Positions 44,610 through 58,078 of a stretch of 64,000 nucleotides of DNA are shown here, piece by piece. The translations under genes and the position numbers were made by a program. Location: contig NC_134456.1 of the NCBI RefSeq assembly GCF_047948215.1, positions 81,422,515 through 81,486,514 of the forward strand, in the 5' to 3' direction. Source of the DNA: Lycorma delicatula. Lineage: Eukaryota; Arthropoda; Insecta; Hemiptera; Fulgoridae. Position 1 is the first letter of the stretch. Each line of letters begins with the position of its first letter. Below the pieces are notes generated by a model that worked only from the letters and a program-made list of their open reading frames with translations, ran no database searches and was not told the origin of the DNA.

Positions 44610-46988
44610 GTGAGTACATAGTGTATAATTTTTTCAATAATTTTTGCCGTTGTTTGTAAGTGTTTAAATTAGTGAATGCAATCTTAAAAATTATTTTCAT
44701 TCAGTACATTTAAAAAACATTACTGTAACATTTTAATTAACAGCCAAATATTATTCTTTTAAATTTTTTTTTTATTTTGACACCTGTTTGTAATGAATAA
44801 GAGTTTTTATTGAGAAATTACAATTTTTAATCATTTTTTTTTTTTGTTATACTTATTTTTATTTGTCAGCTTATGTAAAATTGTATAATATTTTAAATCT
44901 TTAAGATTATTTCAACTTCTAGTCAATAAATGATTCTATTAATAAATATAATAAAAGAGCTAATTATTTTATTAATACACTGGTAAAAAAAGAATAAGGA
45001 CTTGATAAACTTTAAAATAAAATGTTTTAATTTATGTTTAAAAGAATGAAAAACTGGAACTTTTTTTATTAATTTATTGTTTCTAAAAATTAAAAATGAT
45101 TAAAAGTTTTTTTCCTTTTTTATTTAGAAAACAAACAGTAATTAACTTAACAAAAACCTAAAAAAAAGTCTTATTTTCTAATTTTATCCTCGTTCCATTA
45201 TTTTAGCATTAGCTCTGTAGTGGTACGTTATGGTTATGTGTATTTATTATTGACTTGGAAGTAATATTTGGAGTTCATCCGCAGGACAATTGGAAAGTAC
45301 CCGAAATATATAAAAAAGAGATTTCATTTATTCTGTCTGCCCATGACAATTGTGCAAGTTCCAGCTTTAGACATTAAATATATTAAAATTTATTTATCTA
45401 TTTAACTAATATAATTATACTTTGTAAGTTCCATCCATCTAAATTTTATATCATTATCTGAGAATCATGATTACAATATCTGCCATTCAATTTTCATTTT
45501 CACAGCACAAAACTGTGCTGCTTTTTGAAAAACTACTTTTTTATGCAAGTGTAAAAATAGTGTAATAAGCTTCCTCTGAACGTTTGATTCGATCAATAAT
45601 TTCAAAAAGATTCATCAAAATCTTTCAAGAAAAAACATGTTTTACAATAAATAAATTTTTTACTGACAACAGGAATTATGACCGTTCTTCTTAATATAAA
45701 TATGTATCTATTATACTTTTAAGTTAATTACCAGCTGAAAGTTTGAGTTCAATGTTCTGGTGTGAAGCTGATCTTGCACCCTACTGATGACATATTTTGT
45801 TTTTATCATTTTTCTATGTAAAATGATTGTATTCTGAAATATTTTTTTACATTTTCATGTTACTGTTTTATTTTGTTGTTGTATATATTTTATTATGTGT
45901 TGTATTTAAATTTACATGCACTTAAGACTTCTCTGTGACATGTTGATTAATGTCTTTTGGGACCTAAGGTGTTGTGAGACTAACAGAAATGAAATAAAAT
46001 AAATTAATAATAATACTCTTGCCAAGATTATGTGAAAAAATTGACTATAAAATTAATTGCCATAGAGGTAATTACCAATAAAATTCCCACAATATGTTTA
46101 AAAACATTTTCTCTCAAATTGCTTTTTGCAATTATCCTTGAGAGTTAACTTTTGTTATTGTTTGTAGTTTATTTTTCATGAACCTTTGATTTATAATTAA
46201 AAATTTATTTTTTTATTACAAGAATATGGTTATAAGAATTTAATAAAGTACTAACCTTGTTACCTTAAGTTGTTTTAAGATCTTTGCTTCAAAAGAGTTC
46301 CTGCTTCATTACAATTGTTAGTAATATCATTGAAAAATATTTGTTTTTCAAAGGAATTTCTCTCTTGATTGGTCATTTTCTCTCCAGATTTTCTAAATTT
46401 ACAAATATAGAAAATAAAATTTCAACCATTTGAACACGACTTAAATACAGTTTTCAAATTTTAGAAAACTTTGATTTTTATTCTTATTACCTAATTAATT
46501 TTTCCTTTGTGACAGACTCAAATTTTTACTGCCCATCTCTATGGAAAATGGTTGGTTTTCTTACATAAGCTTTGAAATTTTGCGCTGAAATAATCATCTT
46601 AAAGATTATATGTATATTGTGAAGTTTATTTTTACATAAAGGCATTAAAATTTGAACAGACATCAGCATTTTTAGTGATTAAAATTAGTTTATAGGTTGT
46701 TTAGTTTATTAGTTTATTATTTGGTTAATAATTTTATTAAATTAGTTTATTTAGTTATTAAAAATGCATAAAACTTGTTTGTGTAACAGTAGTACTCGAA
46801 GTTAAATAAAATAGTACTGAATGAAACTTTAGAAGTTGGTAAAGATTCATAAAAATTAATCCAGTGAAATTTGATAGCGTTTTATTTCCAATCTGTAGAC
46901 TAGTATTGCCAATTAATTTATATGCATTGGTAAATTGATTATCACTACAAAAATAATGTAAGGTAAAATAAATATCATTGTGTTGCAG
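44610..46988. other. intron, no gene seen
   Basis: AT-rich. The stretch ending GAAATGAAATAAAATAAATT at about 45990 looks like an A-rich retroelement 3' tail, but no coding part is visible before it. Confidence 0.45.
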
Positions 46989-47045
46989 GAAACAACTGTA
47001 GGAAACTACATTCCGTTAGAAACCCTGTTTGGTGTATTACTTGGT
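46989..47045 (+). CDS. short exon of coiled-coil gene
   Basis: The acceptor is tgttgcag and the donor GTAAGT. It is 57 bases, 19 codons, phase 0 at both ends: ETTVGNYIPLETLFGVLLG. The hydrophobic run IPLETLFGVLLG is unlike the neighbouring helices. It lies between phase-0 exons at 44404 and 47984, and the flanking splice sites are good. A GTGTAAG alternative donor one to two bases upstream would break the frame. Confidence 0.65.
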
Positions 47046-47983
47046 GTAAGTAATCATCTATAAAATAATTTTTTGCATATGTTTAAGTATTAACTTTTAA
47101 GATATAACTGTTAATAGCACTGATACGTTTTTAATAATCATTTGACTTCTTTGATGCACTTTTCCACTGTTTTCAATTCTATATTTATTTCTTAACCTTG
47201 ACATTTGACCTACATCCAGCATCCTCATTTATCAAAACACATTTTAGTTTTTTGTCTTGCTTTACTGATTTTATTGTGTATACTTCCTTCATTTAATTTA
47301 CAAAACCCTGGGTGACTGACTTAATTACAAGAAAAGTTTTTTTAAAAAAGACTGTAATTATGGTTCCCCATTACTTTGGTAGAAGAGAGTTGAAAATGAC
47401 GTAGATAATTTTCAACACTCTCCTACAATACCAAATTTCAAAAACTTCTACCACTGTTTTCTTTGTCCATTTCCTCATAGTCCTTGTTTCATTGTCATGA
47501 GATGCTACACTTCATAGAAACATTTTTAAGAATTTCTGATCTCTAATCATATATTTGATACAGTGTTAATGTATGACACACTTTGATTTTACTATCTAAA
47601 TAACAAAATTTTGCAAATTTTGTTCTATTGTATTTTTCAATTTCTAATTTCTCATATCCTGTTTTCTATTACATTTCATTATCATTCATTTTAAAATGAA
47701 TCTTTCACAATAATGACTCCACATTATTCATTGCATCAGAGCAATGATTAATAATCTTAATCCTTATTGTACTGCAGTTTGCTATTTTCATCTTCCATGT
47801 GAATATTTTTTTTTGCTAAAAAAAAAAGAATATTTAATTATGTAACTTTTAAAATCTTGAAAAATTGTAACTAGATCTTTGTTTAAATTTCAATTCTATT
47901 TTCTTGAATTTTTTTTTTTTAATTTTGGCAAAACTTTTTTCTAATTAAAAGATTTAAATTAGAAAGAAATCATTTTGTTTTAG
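47046..47983. other. intron with an imperfect short hairpin
   Basis: A 61-base imperfect hairpin lies at 47375-47435 (TTTGGTAGAAGAGAGTTGAA against TTCAACACTCTCCTACAATA, then CCAAA). No other feature is seen. Confidence 0.45.
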
Positions 47984-48127
47984 GTAGCAGATCAAGAAAG
48001 AGAAAACATGTTGGAAGAAGCCTTAGATAGTTTGCATGATGTTGATGATGTTGTAAGAGACAATGACAGTTTAAAGGATCAACTAGGTGAAGCTGAAAAA
48101 AAGAAAGCGGAACTAGAAGCTCAAAAG
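47984..48127 (+). CDS. coiled-coil exon
   Basis: The acceptor is ttgttttag and the donor GTTTGC (weaker). It is 144 bases, 48 codons, phase 0 at both ends. It reads VADQERENMLEEALDSLHD, VDDVVRDNDSLKDQLGEAE and KKKAELEAQK. It is acidic at first, then a classic Lys/Glu coiled coil that continues without a break into the next exon, KELSSLATYL at 49882. Confidence 0.85.
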
Positions 48128-49881
48128 GTTTGCCACTGCATTATGCAATTTATAAACTTACCTGTTAGGTAAAAATTATATGCTTTTTGGAATGAATAAA
48201 TTGAATTAGCTCATAGTTTGCTCATGACATATGAAAAAACAGTAATACAAAACCTCAGCTTAAGATAATTTTTCTTATACATTGTTTTAAGGGTGGTGTA
48301 TATTTGATGTATTGTTGGATATTCATCGCAAGCATATGTAAAGACTGAGAGAGCTTTTTCTCCTAAATACATTAAACTTTTTAACTTTTCCATGTAATTA
48401 GCTAATGCACATTTTGTATATTTCATTACCTGAATCCATGTTGTACAACTAATGCTATTTTCATTCAGATGAGAAAATAAATTAAATACTTTCAATACAA
48501 TACAATACACTTTCAGATATACTGGAAGAAGATGAAAGCAAACTTATCAGTCAGTAACTTTTACTTTCCCAGAAATAGCTATTTAGCTGCTGCAGCAGCT
48601 ATTGCTATAAAAGAAAGTATGGTGATCTTCAAAATTTTAGATCTGGGGGATGGGTTTGTAAATTTCACTGTTTCATGACCACTCCAGATGAAAAATACAA
48701 AAACCCATGGAAAATTCTGGAATGATGTATGTATATAATAATGCATGTTAAACAACATTTTGACAATAATTTATTGACTGCCTGGTCATTAAAACGTGAC
48801 ATTTGGTTCAAATATTTCTGCATTTGGATCATTGATGTTGTAAAATTTTGAACATAATTAATCAGTTATTTACTACCATTTTTAAATTTCAACTTTTTTG
48901 GAAATAGTGGTAGGAACTTAAAATTTGGTATAGTGAAGCACTACTATACGTTTTAAGTACTAAAATTTTTAATCGGTCTGACTTAGGGGAGAGATACAAT
49001 TAGCTTAATTGTTTTGTTTTTTATATATATATTTCCAGAGTAAATTACTAAAACCTCAATGAAACTTTGACAAAATATTTGCCTACATAAGTTATAAACT
49101 TACGAGCCCTCTGACAAGATTAAGCCATAACAAAAAAAAACATTTCTTTTAAGATTTTACTTAAGTTAGATCAGATTATTTCTACGCATGAAATCTCAAT
49201 TGCATTACATTTTTTAAGTCCCAACAGACAAGTGGATAAAAGTGGTACTTATTACTGCATCATGGTACTGGTACTTATTATTGGTATTTATCATGACAAA
49301 CAAAAAATATTTTGAATTAACCATTATAAAACCATTCTTTTGAAAATGTTAATTTGAAAATATTAACTGACATCTTTCAATTCCTTTCTGCAACTAATGG
49401 TAATTATACAAGAGGGTATAAAATAACATGAAGGTATAAAAGCGTACTAATTTAATGGTCCCTTAACCTCTGGAATACATGAAAGAAACACTTTACCTTA
49501 GAGTATGACCAAAGTAGTTACAGTTAAATTACTGAAATTGATTCCTACAGAACACAATATTTAAATAACTCATTGTAGTTTTTATTTGGTTCAGTAATTA
49601 AATTGTATGATGGAATTTTTTGGAAATGATCTTGCCAGTAGTTAACTAAAAAAAGTTTTGCTGATTATTTACATCGATTTCTTCATAATGTAATAAGGAA
49701 AATTATCAATTTTGTTATTTTTTATTGCTATTGTATTGTACATTTATTATTTTTATTTAACTTGTAACTCCAAGTTTCCTGTTTAATATAAATAAATTTT
49801 CTATTTACTGGATTAAAACACATAGTTTTCATCTTTATATGAAGAATAAAATTAATGATGTTTGTTGTGGTTTCTTTGTAG
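48128..49881. other. intron, no gene seen
   Basis: The minus-strand open frame at 48211-48510 has no domain. AT-rich throughout. Confidence 0.5.
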
Positions 49882-49998
49882 AAAGAACTGAGTTCATTAG
49901 CCACTTATTTAAGTCGAGCAGGAGGTGATTTAAAAAAAGAAAATGCTGCTTTGAAAAGTGAAATTGAAAGACTAAAGAAAAAATTAGATGAATTACAG
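49882..49998 (+). CDS. coiled-coil exon
   Basis: The acceptor is tttctttgtag and the donor GTAATA. It is 117 bases, 39 codons, phase 0 at both ends. It reads KELSSLATYLSRAGGDLKK and ENAALKSEIERLKKKLDELQ. It has strong heptads (L, A, I, L, L) with Asn at one core position, as in parallel dimeric coiled coils. It joins the exon at 59590 in frame. Confidence 0.85.
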
Positions 49999-51179
49999 GT
50001 AATAAAAAAAAATTATCTGATAAACTTTTTCTTCATTGTTATTTATAAATTATCTTAGCTACACATCCTTTAAAATGATTATTTTTTAATATTCAGATCA
50101 TCCTATTAATGAGACATACATATTGAGAAGAGAGATCCCTAATTGTTTATTATTCCATTGTATTTTTTTTATGCAGCTAAAAAATGGGAAAGCTAAAAAA
50201 TTAGAAAAGAGGTACTTAGCCAGAAAATATTAATTTTCTCATTTATTTCCTCATGACTAAATATATTAATACATACATTAATACAAAAAGCATGTCAAGG
50301 GTCATAATTTTTGGAAAATTTAGATTCAAAAAGATAATTGGCATCAGCTTTCTTGCTTGACAGCTTATCTGTTTGGCTCTGTATTATTTCTTCTTCATAA
50401 TTTTCAGGTTAATCTAATTGTTTAAATAGGATATTTTTAGTATCTAGAAGAAGGGATTAATACATTTTTATAATGAGTGGCACTTAATCATTTGGTAATT
50501 GAAAAAATGCACCCTCCAGATGCAAGTATTAGTAGAAATAATTATCTTTTCCATCCTGTTAAATTTTATGAGTAGTACAAGAAGATAACAGCAGTGAAAT
50601 TCATATTCTCCAACCATTTCTTGACTCTCATGCCTTTTTACCTCAGGTGCTAAATATATATGACAGCTACTAGAAAGACCTAGGGTAGGTAGTGTAAAGT
50701 GAAAAATTAATATACCTGTTTTTATTGTGGCAATACGAGAGATATACTGCTTGAACTGAGGGGAAGATATGGAAAAAGCACTCAGTTTTATCAAATGAGA
50801 TAAACTAATTGAAATATATAAAAAATCAAAGAGCACATTATGACGATATTACAAAAAAGAATTGTTAAGAAAAAGAGAAAATAGTTATCAAAGTAAGGAG
50901 TGCCAAAAGACTGGATGGTTGATCTAGGAAGAAAAGCAAAGTAAGAGTGCTTCTTATACCCACCCAGTAGTGCTTATCTCCAGTAAGAGTACTTGGGTAA
51001 CCACAGGTTCATGCTTCATTTTTGGCGAGGTGTTGGGATATCCAACTAGCACATTTGACTTTACTACTCCTCTTCTAGACCAAATAACTGTTGTTTGTTT
51101 ATTCCCTATTTCCATAATTTACGAGGCCTCTCATGTTCTCAAGTGTTGAGGAACCCAGAATTCTAACTGTATTTATTTG
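49999..51179. other. intron, no gene seen
   Basis: The minus-strand open frame 50468-50836 has no domain and no splice support. Sequence from about 50880 may be the beginning of the retroelement relic that follows. Confidence 0.45.
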
Positions 51180-51520
51180 ACATGGCGCTCTTCATGTACG
51201 AATAATACTGTCGTGAGTAGGTTACTATTTGCCATTTGCAAATAGGGCTCACAAGTCTCACTCATGGGTATCTAATCACTCAGAATGCTGTACACGTTTG
51301 TGTTTGCTGTGACCGCCAACTAATTGTGCACCACATCCTTGTGGACTGTCTGTTATGCAGCATTGCATCAGAAGTTTAAACAAGGGCCTAACATATGAAA
51401 CATCTTAGGTAGCAATGTATCAATGTTGTCTAATGTGTTAAGGTTTCATAAGGCCATTTAAGTAGATTCAAACATTTGATTAAAACTTTCATGTTTCTGC
51501 CTTTTGACATTCAGTAATTT
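51180..51520 (+). pseudogene. non-LTR retrotransposon ORF2 C-terminal relic
   Basis: The plus strand from 51233 reads HLQIGLTSLTHGYLITQNAV and HVCVCCDRQLIVHHILVDCL. The RLRIGHTxLTHGYL motif followed by CxCxxxLTVxHILxxC is the C-terminal zinc-finger-like end found after the RNase H or RT in many insect non-LTR elements. Stops and shifts occur on both sides and no RT remains. The clade is not decided. Confidence 0.6.
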
Positions 51521-51899
51521 TATTGTTTCATGATAGATTGTTTTTAGTATGGAACCTAGCATTCCATATAAGCTCAAAATCTAATCATTTACTTTGGTAA
51601 TTTTGTATTCGGGCACTGATAATGAAACCTTGTTGAATACCCAGGAAAAAATATATATATTTCCATAATTGTTTTCAGATTTAGGTGCTGTTTGTTAATT
51701 ATTCTAATATCTTTCCTATCTTGTTTTTGGTTTTTTTTAATATAATCCTGATGAAAAAATAATAAAAAATGATGTGATGCAATGTAATATAATAAATCTA
51801 CAAGGAGATGATGGGATCAGCATAGGAAGAAGGAAAATAAATTGCATTAGGATCTGAGTTGATATAGTTAACATAGTAACGTGCAACACAGTAGCCATC

Positions 51900-54660
51900 A
51901 TTCAGCATTCTGAGAAGGCGGCAGTGCTGTCACTAGCACAGTGGGAGCCAACGCATATACTCCTCCTCGTCTACTGAAAGAGAGAAAAGACCATCAAAGC
52001 CATGATACTTATTAAGAAGATATGATAATACCGACCTTGTAATAAAATAAGGCTGACACCATATAAACTTAACTTGTGAAACATATTGTTAGGACAGCTC
52101 TGCAGTGGCAGCAGTGCATATATGAAAAATTGTTTATTGACCAGCGGTATTCACTCGTTAGTTTGAACTAAGATTTTGTTGTGGAACGTTCGTTTAAAGT
52201 TTTGTGTATTTTGCAGTTCATATTTTTAAACAGAAACTTCACATTAATCGTTCCGTGTTCTTTAATATGTTCTTTAAGTGACCTCAAAGTTCAACTTTAC
52301 AATTTTTTAGCAAAATGTCGCGTGCAGTAATGATACTTGTAACGTTAGTGAAAATTTCACATTGCCAAAAATTTCTTCGCTGCCGCAATGGCAGCAAAGA
52401 AATATATGGTGATACTATAATGTGGCAATGCTGTCGCAGATGTTCTTCCCTAACCTTAGTTTCACACCCTCCTGTGAAAATTCGGCTGGTATTGAATTTA
52501 CATAGACATCACTCATTAATGTTGACATGCTCATTGAATCGTTTAGAAGTAATAAGGGTATTGTTCTAGTTCCAGAAGCTTCAACATCAAGTTCCAGTGA
52601 ACCACACGCTTATGATATTGGTGTTTACGTAGGAAAAGCCTTATCTAATAAAAAAATAGATATCTTGTACAGTATCTGGGAACCAAATCCAGGGTTTGTT
52701 TTTCCAACAAAAGTAAAGAAAAATATCCGATTTCAGAAATCTGCAAATGGCTCTACTGCTAGAAGTGGCTTGCATATTCCAAATTTAAGGGAGGTAGTTT
52801 TTGTAAATTTTGTGTACTTTTTGCTCCAAGAAATGCTGTTTAATCTGGCAAACAACCCTTAGGCCAACTTTGTAGTGAGAAATTTGACAATTGGAAGGAT
52901 GCCGTCGAGCGATTTTCAGAACATAAGAAGTGTCCTTATCACAAAGAAAGTTTACAGGTACCCGGTACTTTGACAAAAATTTCATGTGGGAAGAAAGTCA
53001 ATAAATGTGCTAATAGATACTGTAACAACTCAAAAGAAACTGGAGAACAGGAAAAAACTTATTTCTGTTATTAAGAGTATTTTATTTTGTGGGAATCAAT
53101 GTACCGCTCTGCAAGGCCAACAGGGATTTGGTACGAATAGAGGTCGAAATCGACCAAGAACCAGAAGAAAATGATTGCAATTTCAGGGCACTTGTTCGCT
53201 TTCGAAGTAAAACTGATACTGTATTAAAAAATATGTTGATGTGTAGTGTTGAAAATGTGCAGTACACCAGTTCTAGAATACAGAATTAAATATTGAATTG
53301 TGCAACGACCTGATTGTCTCCAGTTGTTTCTCTATTCTCGTCTGACTTCTCTATGAGACGTCAGACATATCAGGCTTAGAACAATTATCATTGCGTGTTC
53401 GTTATGTTGATAGAGAAAATTTCACTGTAAAGGATAACTTTCCACAATCCGTGCCATTATATGATGTGGCCGGAAAAGGAACCTCAATGCGATATTGGAC
53501 AAATTGCGTTCATTAAATGTAAACATAAATAAGATTCAAGGTCAAGGGTATGACGAGCTATGTCCATCTCAGGAAATATAAACGGAGTCCAGGCAAATGT
53601 AAAGGAAATAATTCCGTCAGCTTTATATGTTAATTGCTCAGCACACAGCCTCTACTTAGATGCATCCAGTGCTTGTGAAGTAACGGCCATTAGAAACTGT
53701 ATGGGTGATATCGAGTCTACGAATTTTTTAATACCTCTAAAAGGCAACATGTTTTAAAATCGGCGATAAGTGAAATGTACAAACTACAACTTCACGCCGT
53801 GAAAAACTCGTTCAACTTTGTGCAACACGTTGGTTGTTAAGATATAATTCCGTGGCCGCAGTGGTGGAATTGTATGGCCCTATTAGCAACCGTACAAAGC
53901 ACGTCAGAATGGAATGACAAAGACTCGTCCTCACAAGGAAATTCATTTTTATGTACTTTGACTGACTGTCAATTTGTGACATCGCTGTTTTATATTCAGA
54001 GACTGATTTCTTTAAGTCTCTATCATTGTGTAAATTCCTGCAGAATTCAACTATTGATCTCGTGGAAGCAGTAAACCTTGCTGAAGATATTAACAGTAAA
54101 ATGAAATGTACGAGTATATGTAAAAATTTTGAAGAATTTTCTAAAATTTTCATTTGTGCTAATCTTGAATAGGGTGGGGTCCTCCATTCAAATCCCTCGC
54201 GTGACAGCGCGAGCAAAAAAAACGTGTAAACTTGGATTTATCAGTGACACCAGAACTTTAGTTAATTCCTTCATGTCCCAACTAGATTCACGTTTCTTGA
54301 AACACAAGGAAATATTGAAAGGCTTTCAGTGCCTTTTACCTACAATCCCAGATCTTCTTCCCCTGCCGTCTCAAATTTCCGCACTCACTTTGCTCACAGA
54401 ATTCTATGCCAGTGACATAAGAAGTGGTTGCCAGGTAGATCTGAATAATGAATTAAAATTATGGTAGAGAAAAATTGCACGTATTGAGAAGGGAAAAAAC
54501 CGAAAACGTTCGTAGATTGGTTAACTATGTGCAATCCCAACACAATGCCAAATATATTCATTTTGTTAGAAATAGTAATACTTTGGGAGATCTGAAATAT
54601 AAATTAAAATTAACAATGGTGAAAGTATAGAACTAAGGAACACCACTCGAAATTTAATTT
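51900..54660 (+). pseudogene. hAT-family transposase relic (TTF zinc finger / DUF4371 type)
   Basis: Recognisable blocks in order on the plus strand, across several frames, begin with VPEASTSSSSEPHAYDIGVY (52570) and LYSIWEPNPGFVFPTKVKKN (52665). Next come SEKFDNWKDAVERFSEHKKC (52875), VENVQYTSSRIQN (53250) and LRVRYVDRENFTVKD (53395). Then come NKIQGQGYDELC (53530), SGNINGVQANVKEIIPSALY with VNCSAHSLYLDASSACEV (53565-53685), REKLVQLCATRW (53800) and a C-terminal part ending LNNELKLW (54465). This is the arrangement of hAT-like transposases related to ZMYM-type proteins, with a TTF-type finger, DUF4371 and C-terminal dimerisation region. Many stops and frameshifts occur. Inverted ends were not identified. 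Confidence 0.75.
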
Positions 54661-55959
54661 AGTACTCTTGAAATTTAATTTAGTTTTTAGATTTGAATTT
54701 ACTGACAACTCAACATCCGTACTTAATTTAATATCCGTACTTCAAAAACAATTGTATAAACGATTACATGAACTATAGAAGATGGCCTGAATTTTAAAAT
54801 ATGATCATTTTGTTATTCATGACATACCAAAAGCTCTAGGTAAGTCATGAATTTAAATAATCAGTTTAGCTGAAGAAGAGTAAAATTGTTTCTAAAGTTG
54901 ATCTGCTGGTCACTGGAATTACGTTATTAATTAAAGGATTCTAACCTTTTGTGAGCGATACTTTCAGTCGTTTATTTAATGCTATTTACTAATAATTGAA
55001 TAAACTGAACTTATAACAAGTTTATATACATGCACAATTGGTAAGTTTTAATTTAGAAAAGCAACTCGCTTTAGTAAAAAATGATTAAATATGAAAAATC
55101 AGACAATAAAACCTCAATAATAAGTTCTAAGGAATACTACAGGTATAATATTTAACTAAACTACATGATGGACTAGGTGAATGCATTTTGATAGAATTTC
55201 AACAGCATAAACAGATTAGAAATCAATGGCTTATATCATCTTCATAAGTTTCTTTAATTTCCATAAGAAACAGAATTAAATTGCCAAAATAATAATTAAA
55301 CCACACACTTATAGTTCAATAGTTTATCTACCATTTTTTAAGTTGTAAAGTTATCTCATCATGCTTATAAATTTACTGCATATACCCATAATGACCTAGG
55401 TTTATTATTTGATAGTTTTGTTTTTAGAAAAATAATCTGATTTAATTTTACTAAGCCTTTTTTTATTTACTTTTTAATGTATTATATTTATTCCTAGATA
55501 TTTCACACTTATGCATAACATTAGTTGTGGCAATACATATGTTAGATTTGAATTTAGATTCTTACAGTAGACATGATAATGAAAAATGGAAATTGCAAAA
55601 AAAAGTTAATGATATATATATATGCCAGTTACAGTTAGGTTTATTAAATTCAAATACAAGATTCCAGGATTATATTGTAGTTTGGATTTTAATTTATTTA
55701 AATTTGTAAATCAAACATCTCTTTCTACAGAAAGGAGGATTTTATAGCAGTTCATATTAAGCAGTTTTGATAGCAGTTTATGAAGTTCATATTAATAAAA
55801 GACATGAATATTTTTTATTTTTGTTTGCAAAAGTGTAATTGATAGCTACAGCAGTACACTGGTTGGTAACCTTAATGGCACAAAAAAATAATTCAGAAAT
55901 CCCATCACTAACATTTTTTTTAATCTCAAGTAACTGGACTTAACTGGTATATTAAGTCC
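54661..55959. other. intron, no gene seen
   Basis: AT-rich. The plus-strand frame at 55527-55709 (SYSRHDNEKWKLQKKVND) is short and lacks splice sites in a matching phase, so it is not called. Confidence 0.4.
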
Positions 55960-57240
55960 CCTTTATAATTACACTTGTAATTATGGTAATGACGTCTTTG
56001 AATGACTTCCATGCTGCTAGTTGTTTAGGATTCAGTTTGTTGTCAAATATATTTTCACAAATTAATTTGCTTATTTGTAGCCCAATGAATATTCCCTCTT
56101 TTAATTTGGCCTCACATAGTTGTGAAAAAAACCTCAGCTAAATAATAAGTCATCTCTCCATCTTAATTTAATGCTTTTATAAAATTCTTCATCAGGCATA
56201 GTTTTGTGTAGAAGTGGTAAAATAATACGATCTGCTTTGACAGGGGAAATATTGCCAACATTTTCATTTCCTGGGTAAACAGATTTCTTTTTGGCCAGTC
56301 ATTAACTGCGTAGTATTTATCTGTCTATTTATTAAACACATTTAGTATTTACTGTGTGTATTTACCTGACTATTTCACAAACACAAGAAACACATATATT
56401 TGTAGAGCCACTCTGGAGATTGAGAAGAAACCCTATCACTTTCAGGTCAACAATGATTTGCTATGAGTATTCATCATACTTAATAGCTTTTAAAATATTT
56501 GACATATGTTTCTTTCATTCCTACAGCATGTTCTTATCAGTATTATAGCAACAACTACCTTTAAGCTTCTTCTTGACGAGTCTAAAAATAAACACTGATA
56601 ATGAATAACATATTCAATGTCTAGTTAAGACATTAGCCCCCTAACATCATGGCAGCATCAAATTAAAACCGCCTCTTCTAAAATATTTCACTAAATTTTT
56701 GTTTCAATTTAAAGTTTAGTTCCTTATTTAATAAATTCCATTCTTTACGACGTGAACCTAGGAGTTCTGCATGTTGTTTCAACAAATACATGTCATGAAT
56801 TAGGTCTCTTTGTTCTGCTTGTGTGATGAGGTGAGGTTCAGTATTTGATTCTTGTGGAATGTAATTATCTATTGAATTTGAGGATTTATCAGTTGAGCTT
56901 TTTGGGGAATCAGAAATCTCTCTTTCAAAGAAGTTGGAGCAATTGAAATCAGTAAATGAACACCATGAAATACTACTAGGCTCATAACTGAAGAAAAATT
57001 TGGGTAGGCAATACTGTTTTTGTTGTTTGAATTGAAACCAGTAACATTTGTTAAGCAAAAATAGGCTCCCCTCACCCAGTGGTTAGTAGGCTCCTCACCC
57101 AATCATGGGTACACCAACAGGCAAATGCTATTTTTTCCTTGTAACCTCTGGATTAGTTAAACGTAGCACTTGGAGTCCAGGATTTATCTTCGTTTCCCAA
57201 TTGGCAGTCAAAATAACATTTGTAAGCAGTATTCAGCAGA
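55960..57240 (-). pseudogene. relic of an aphid-type multicopy (transposon-associated) gene of unknown function
   Basis: Minus-strand blocks in collinear order: YKCYFDCQLGNEDKSWTPSA (57225-57166), HLPVGVPMIG (57130), EPTNHWVRGAYFCLTNVTGF with NSNNKNSIAYPNFSSV (57095-56985), and HLITQAEQRDLIHDMYLLKQ with HAELLGSRRKEWNLLNKEL (56830-56710). Then come DRIILPLLHKTMPDEEFYKS (56235) and EAKLKEGIFIGLQISKLICE with LAAWKSFKDVITII (56110-55995). From memory, KQxAELLGSRLxxWNLL, LPPLHIKLGxMKNFVK and YFCLTxxxGxNxKNKxxIxYPN occur together in many near-identical uncharacterised proteins of aphids and other invertebrates. Here it is broken by stops and a central deletion of the CxLC-type part. Confidence 0.6.
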
Positions 57241-58078
57241 TTCTATACTGGTTTTTGTTGACTTTTCATGGTGAATTCTCCATTAACGTAACAAAAAATA
57301 TTTGGAGAATTTTTACTAGCCTAATTTTTATTCAGTGTAAAATTCAAAATACTTTAATGAATGAAAGTAAACTGAAATATTACAGAAATAATTAAGTTTT
57401 AATTTACAAATACTTAATTACTGTGCAATAAAACACAGCTCAAAATGCACATACACAAACTTAACAAATCCTGATGTTCAATAAAATAATACCAAATATT
57501 GTTCAGTCATAAAAATCTTTCCAACTAAATTTATATCATCACTTATGGAACAATCTTTATAATAAGTGCATGATAAAACCACTACCACAACTAAAGAACA
57601 CAAAGTCATACCAAGAGCTGAACTCATACTGAAGAAAATTTCATCACATTGAATTTCTCATTAGTTGACTCATGTCTATACATACATGTCTGACTTCATC
57701 ATTTGACTGTTATATATCAAATGTAAGTCTATAGCATGCATCACAATATAAATCAGTTGTGAATAACTAATACATATGTACTAACTTATGTTGTTTTTTC
57801 CACGAATGATGAAACAAATAAATTTAAGGGCTTGTAACTAAGAATGTTACATATGATGGATTGTTTCAGAATACATATTCATTTTCAGCATATAAAATAT
57901 TGTATAGAACACCTACTCCCTTTTCAATTCCAAATTTTATATTGACCAGTGTAATCAACAAACGCATTGGTCAAAGCAGTCAGTGATAACTCTAGGGTGT
58001 TAATGTTAATCATTTTAATTAATTTTTAAGGTATTAATCATGATCTTGATTTTAACCAAGCAGTACAACATAATATCT
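57241..58078. other. intron, no gene seen
   Basis: AT-rich sequence between two minus-strand relics. Confidence 0.45.

Noticed and set aside
48211..48510. 99-codon minus-strand open frame
   Set aside because: No recognisable motif; lies in an intron of the plus-strand gene. It could be a very old relic but nothing supports it.
50468..50836. 122-codon minus-strand open frame
   Set aside because: No domain, no matching splice sites, and opposite to the only supported host gene.
55527..55709. possible extra exon (60 codons, plus strand)
   Set aside because: Lacks a good acceptor and donor in phase 0, while the exons at 49882 and 59590 join in frame without it.
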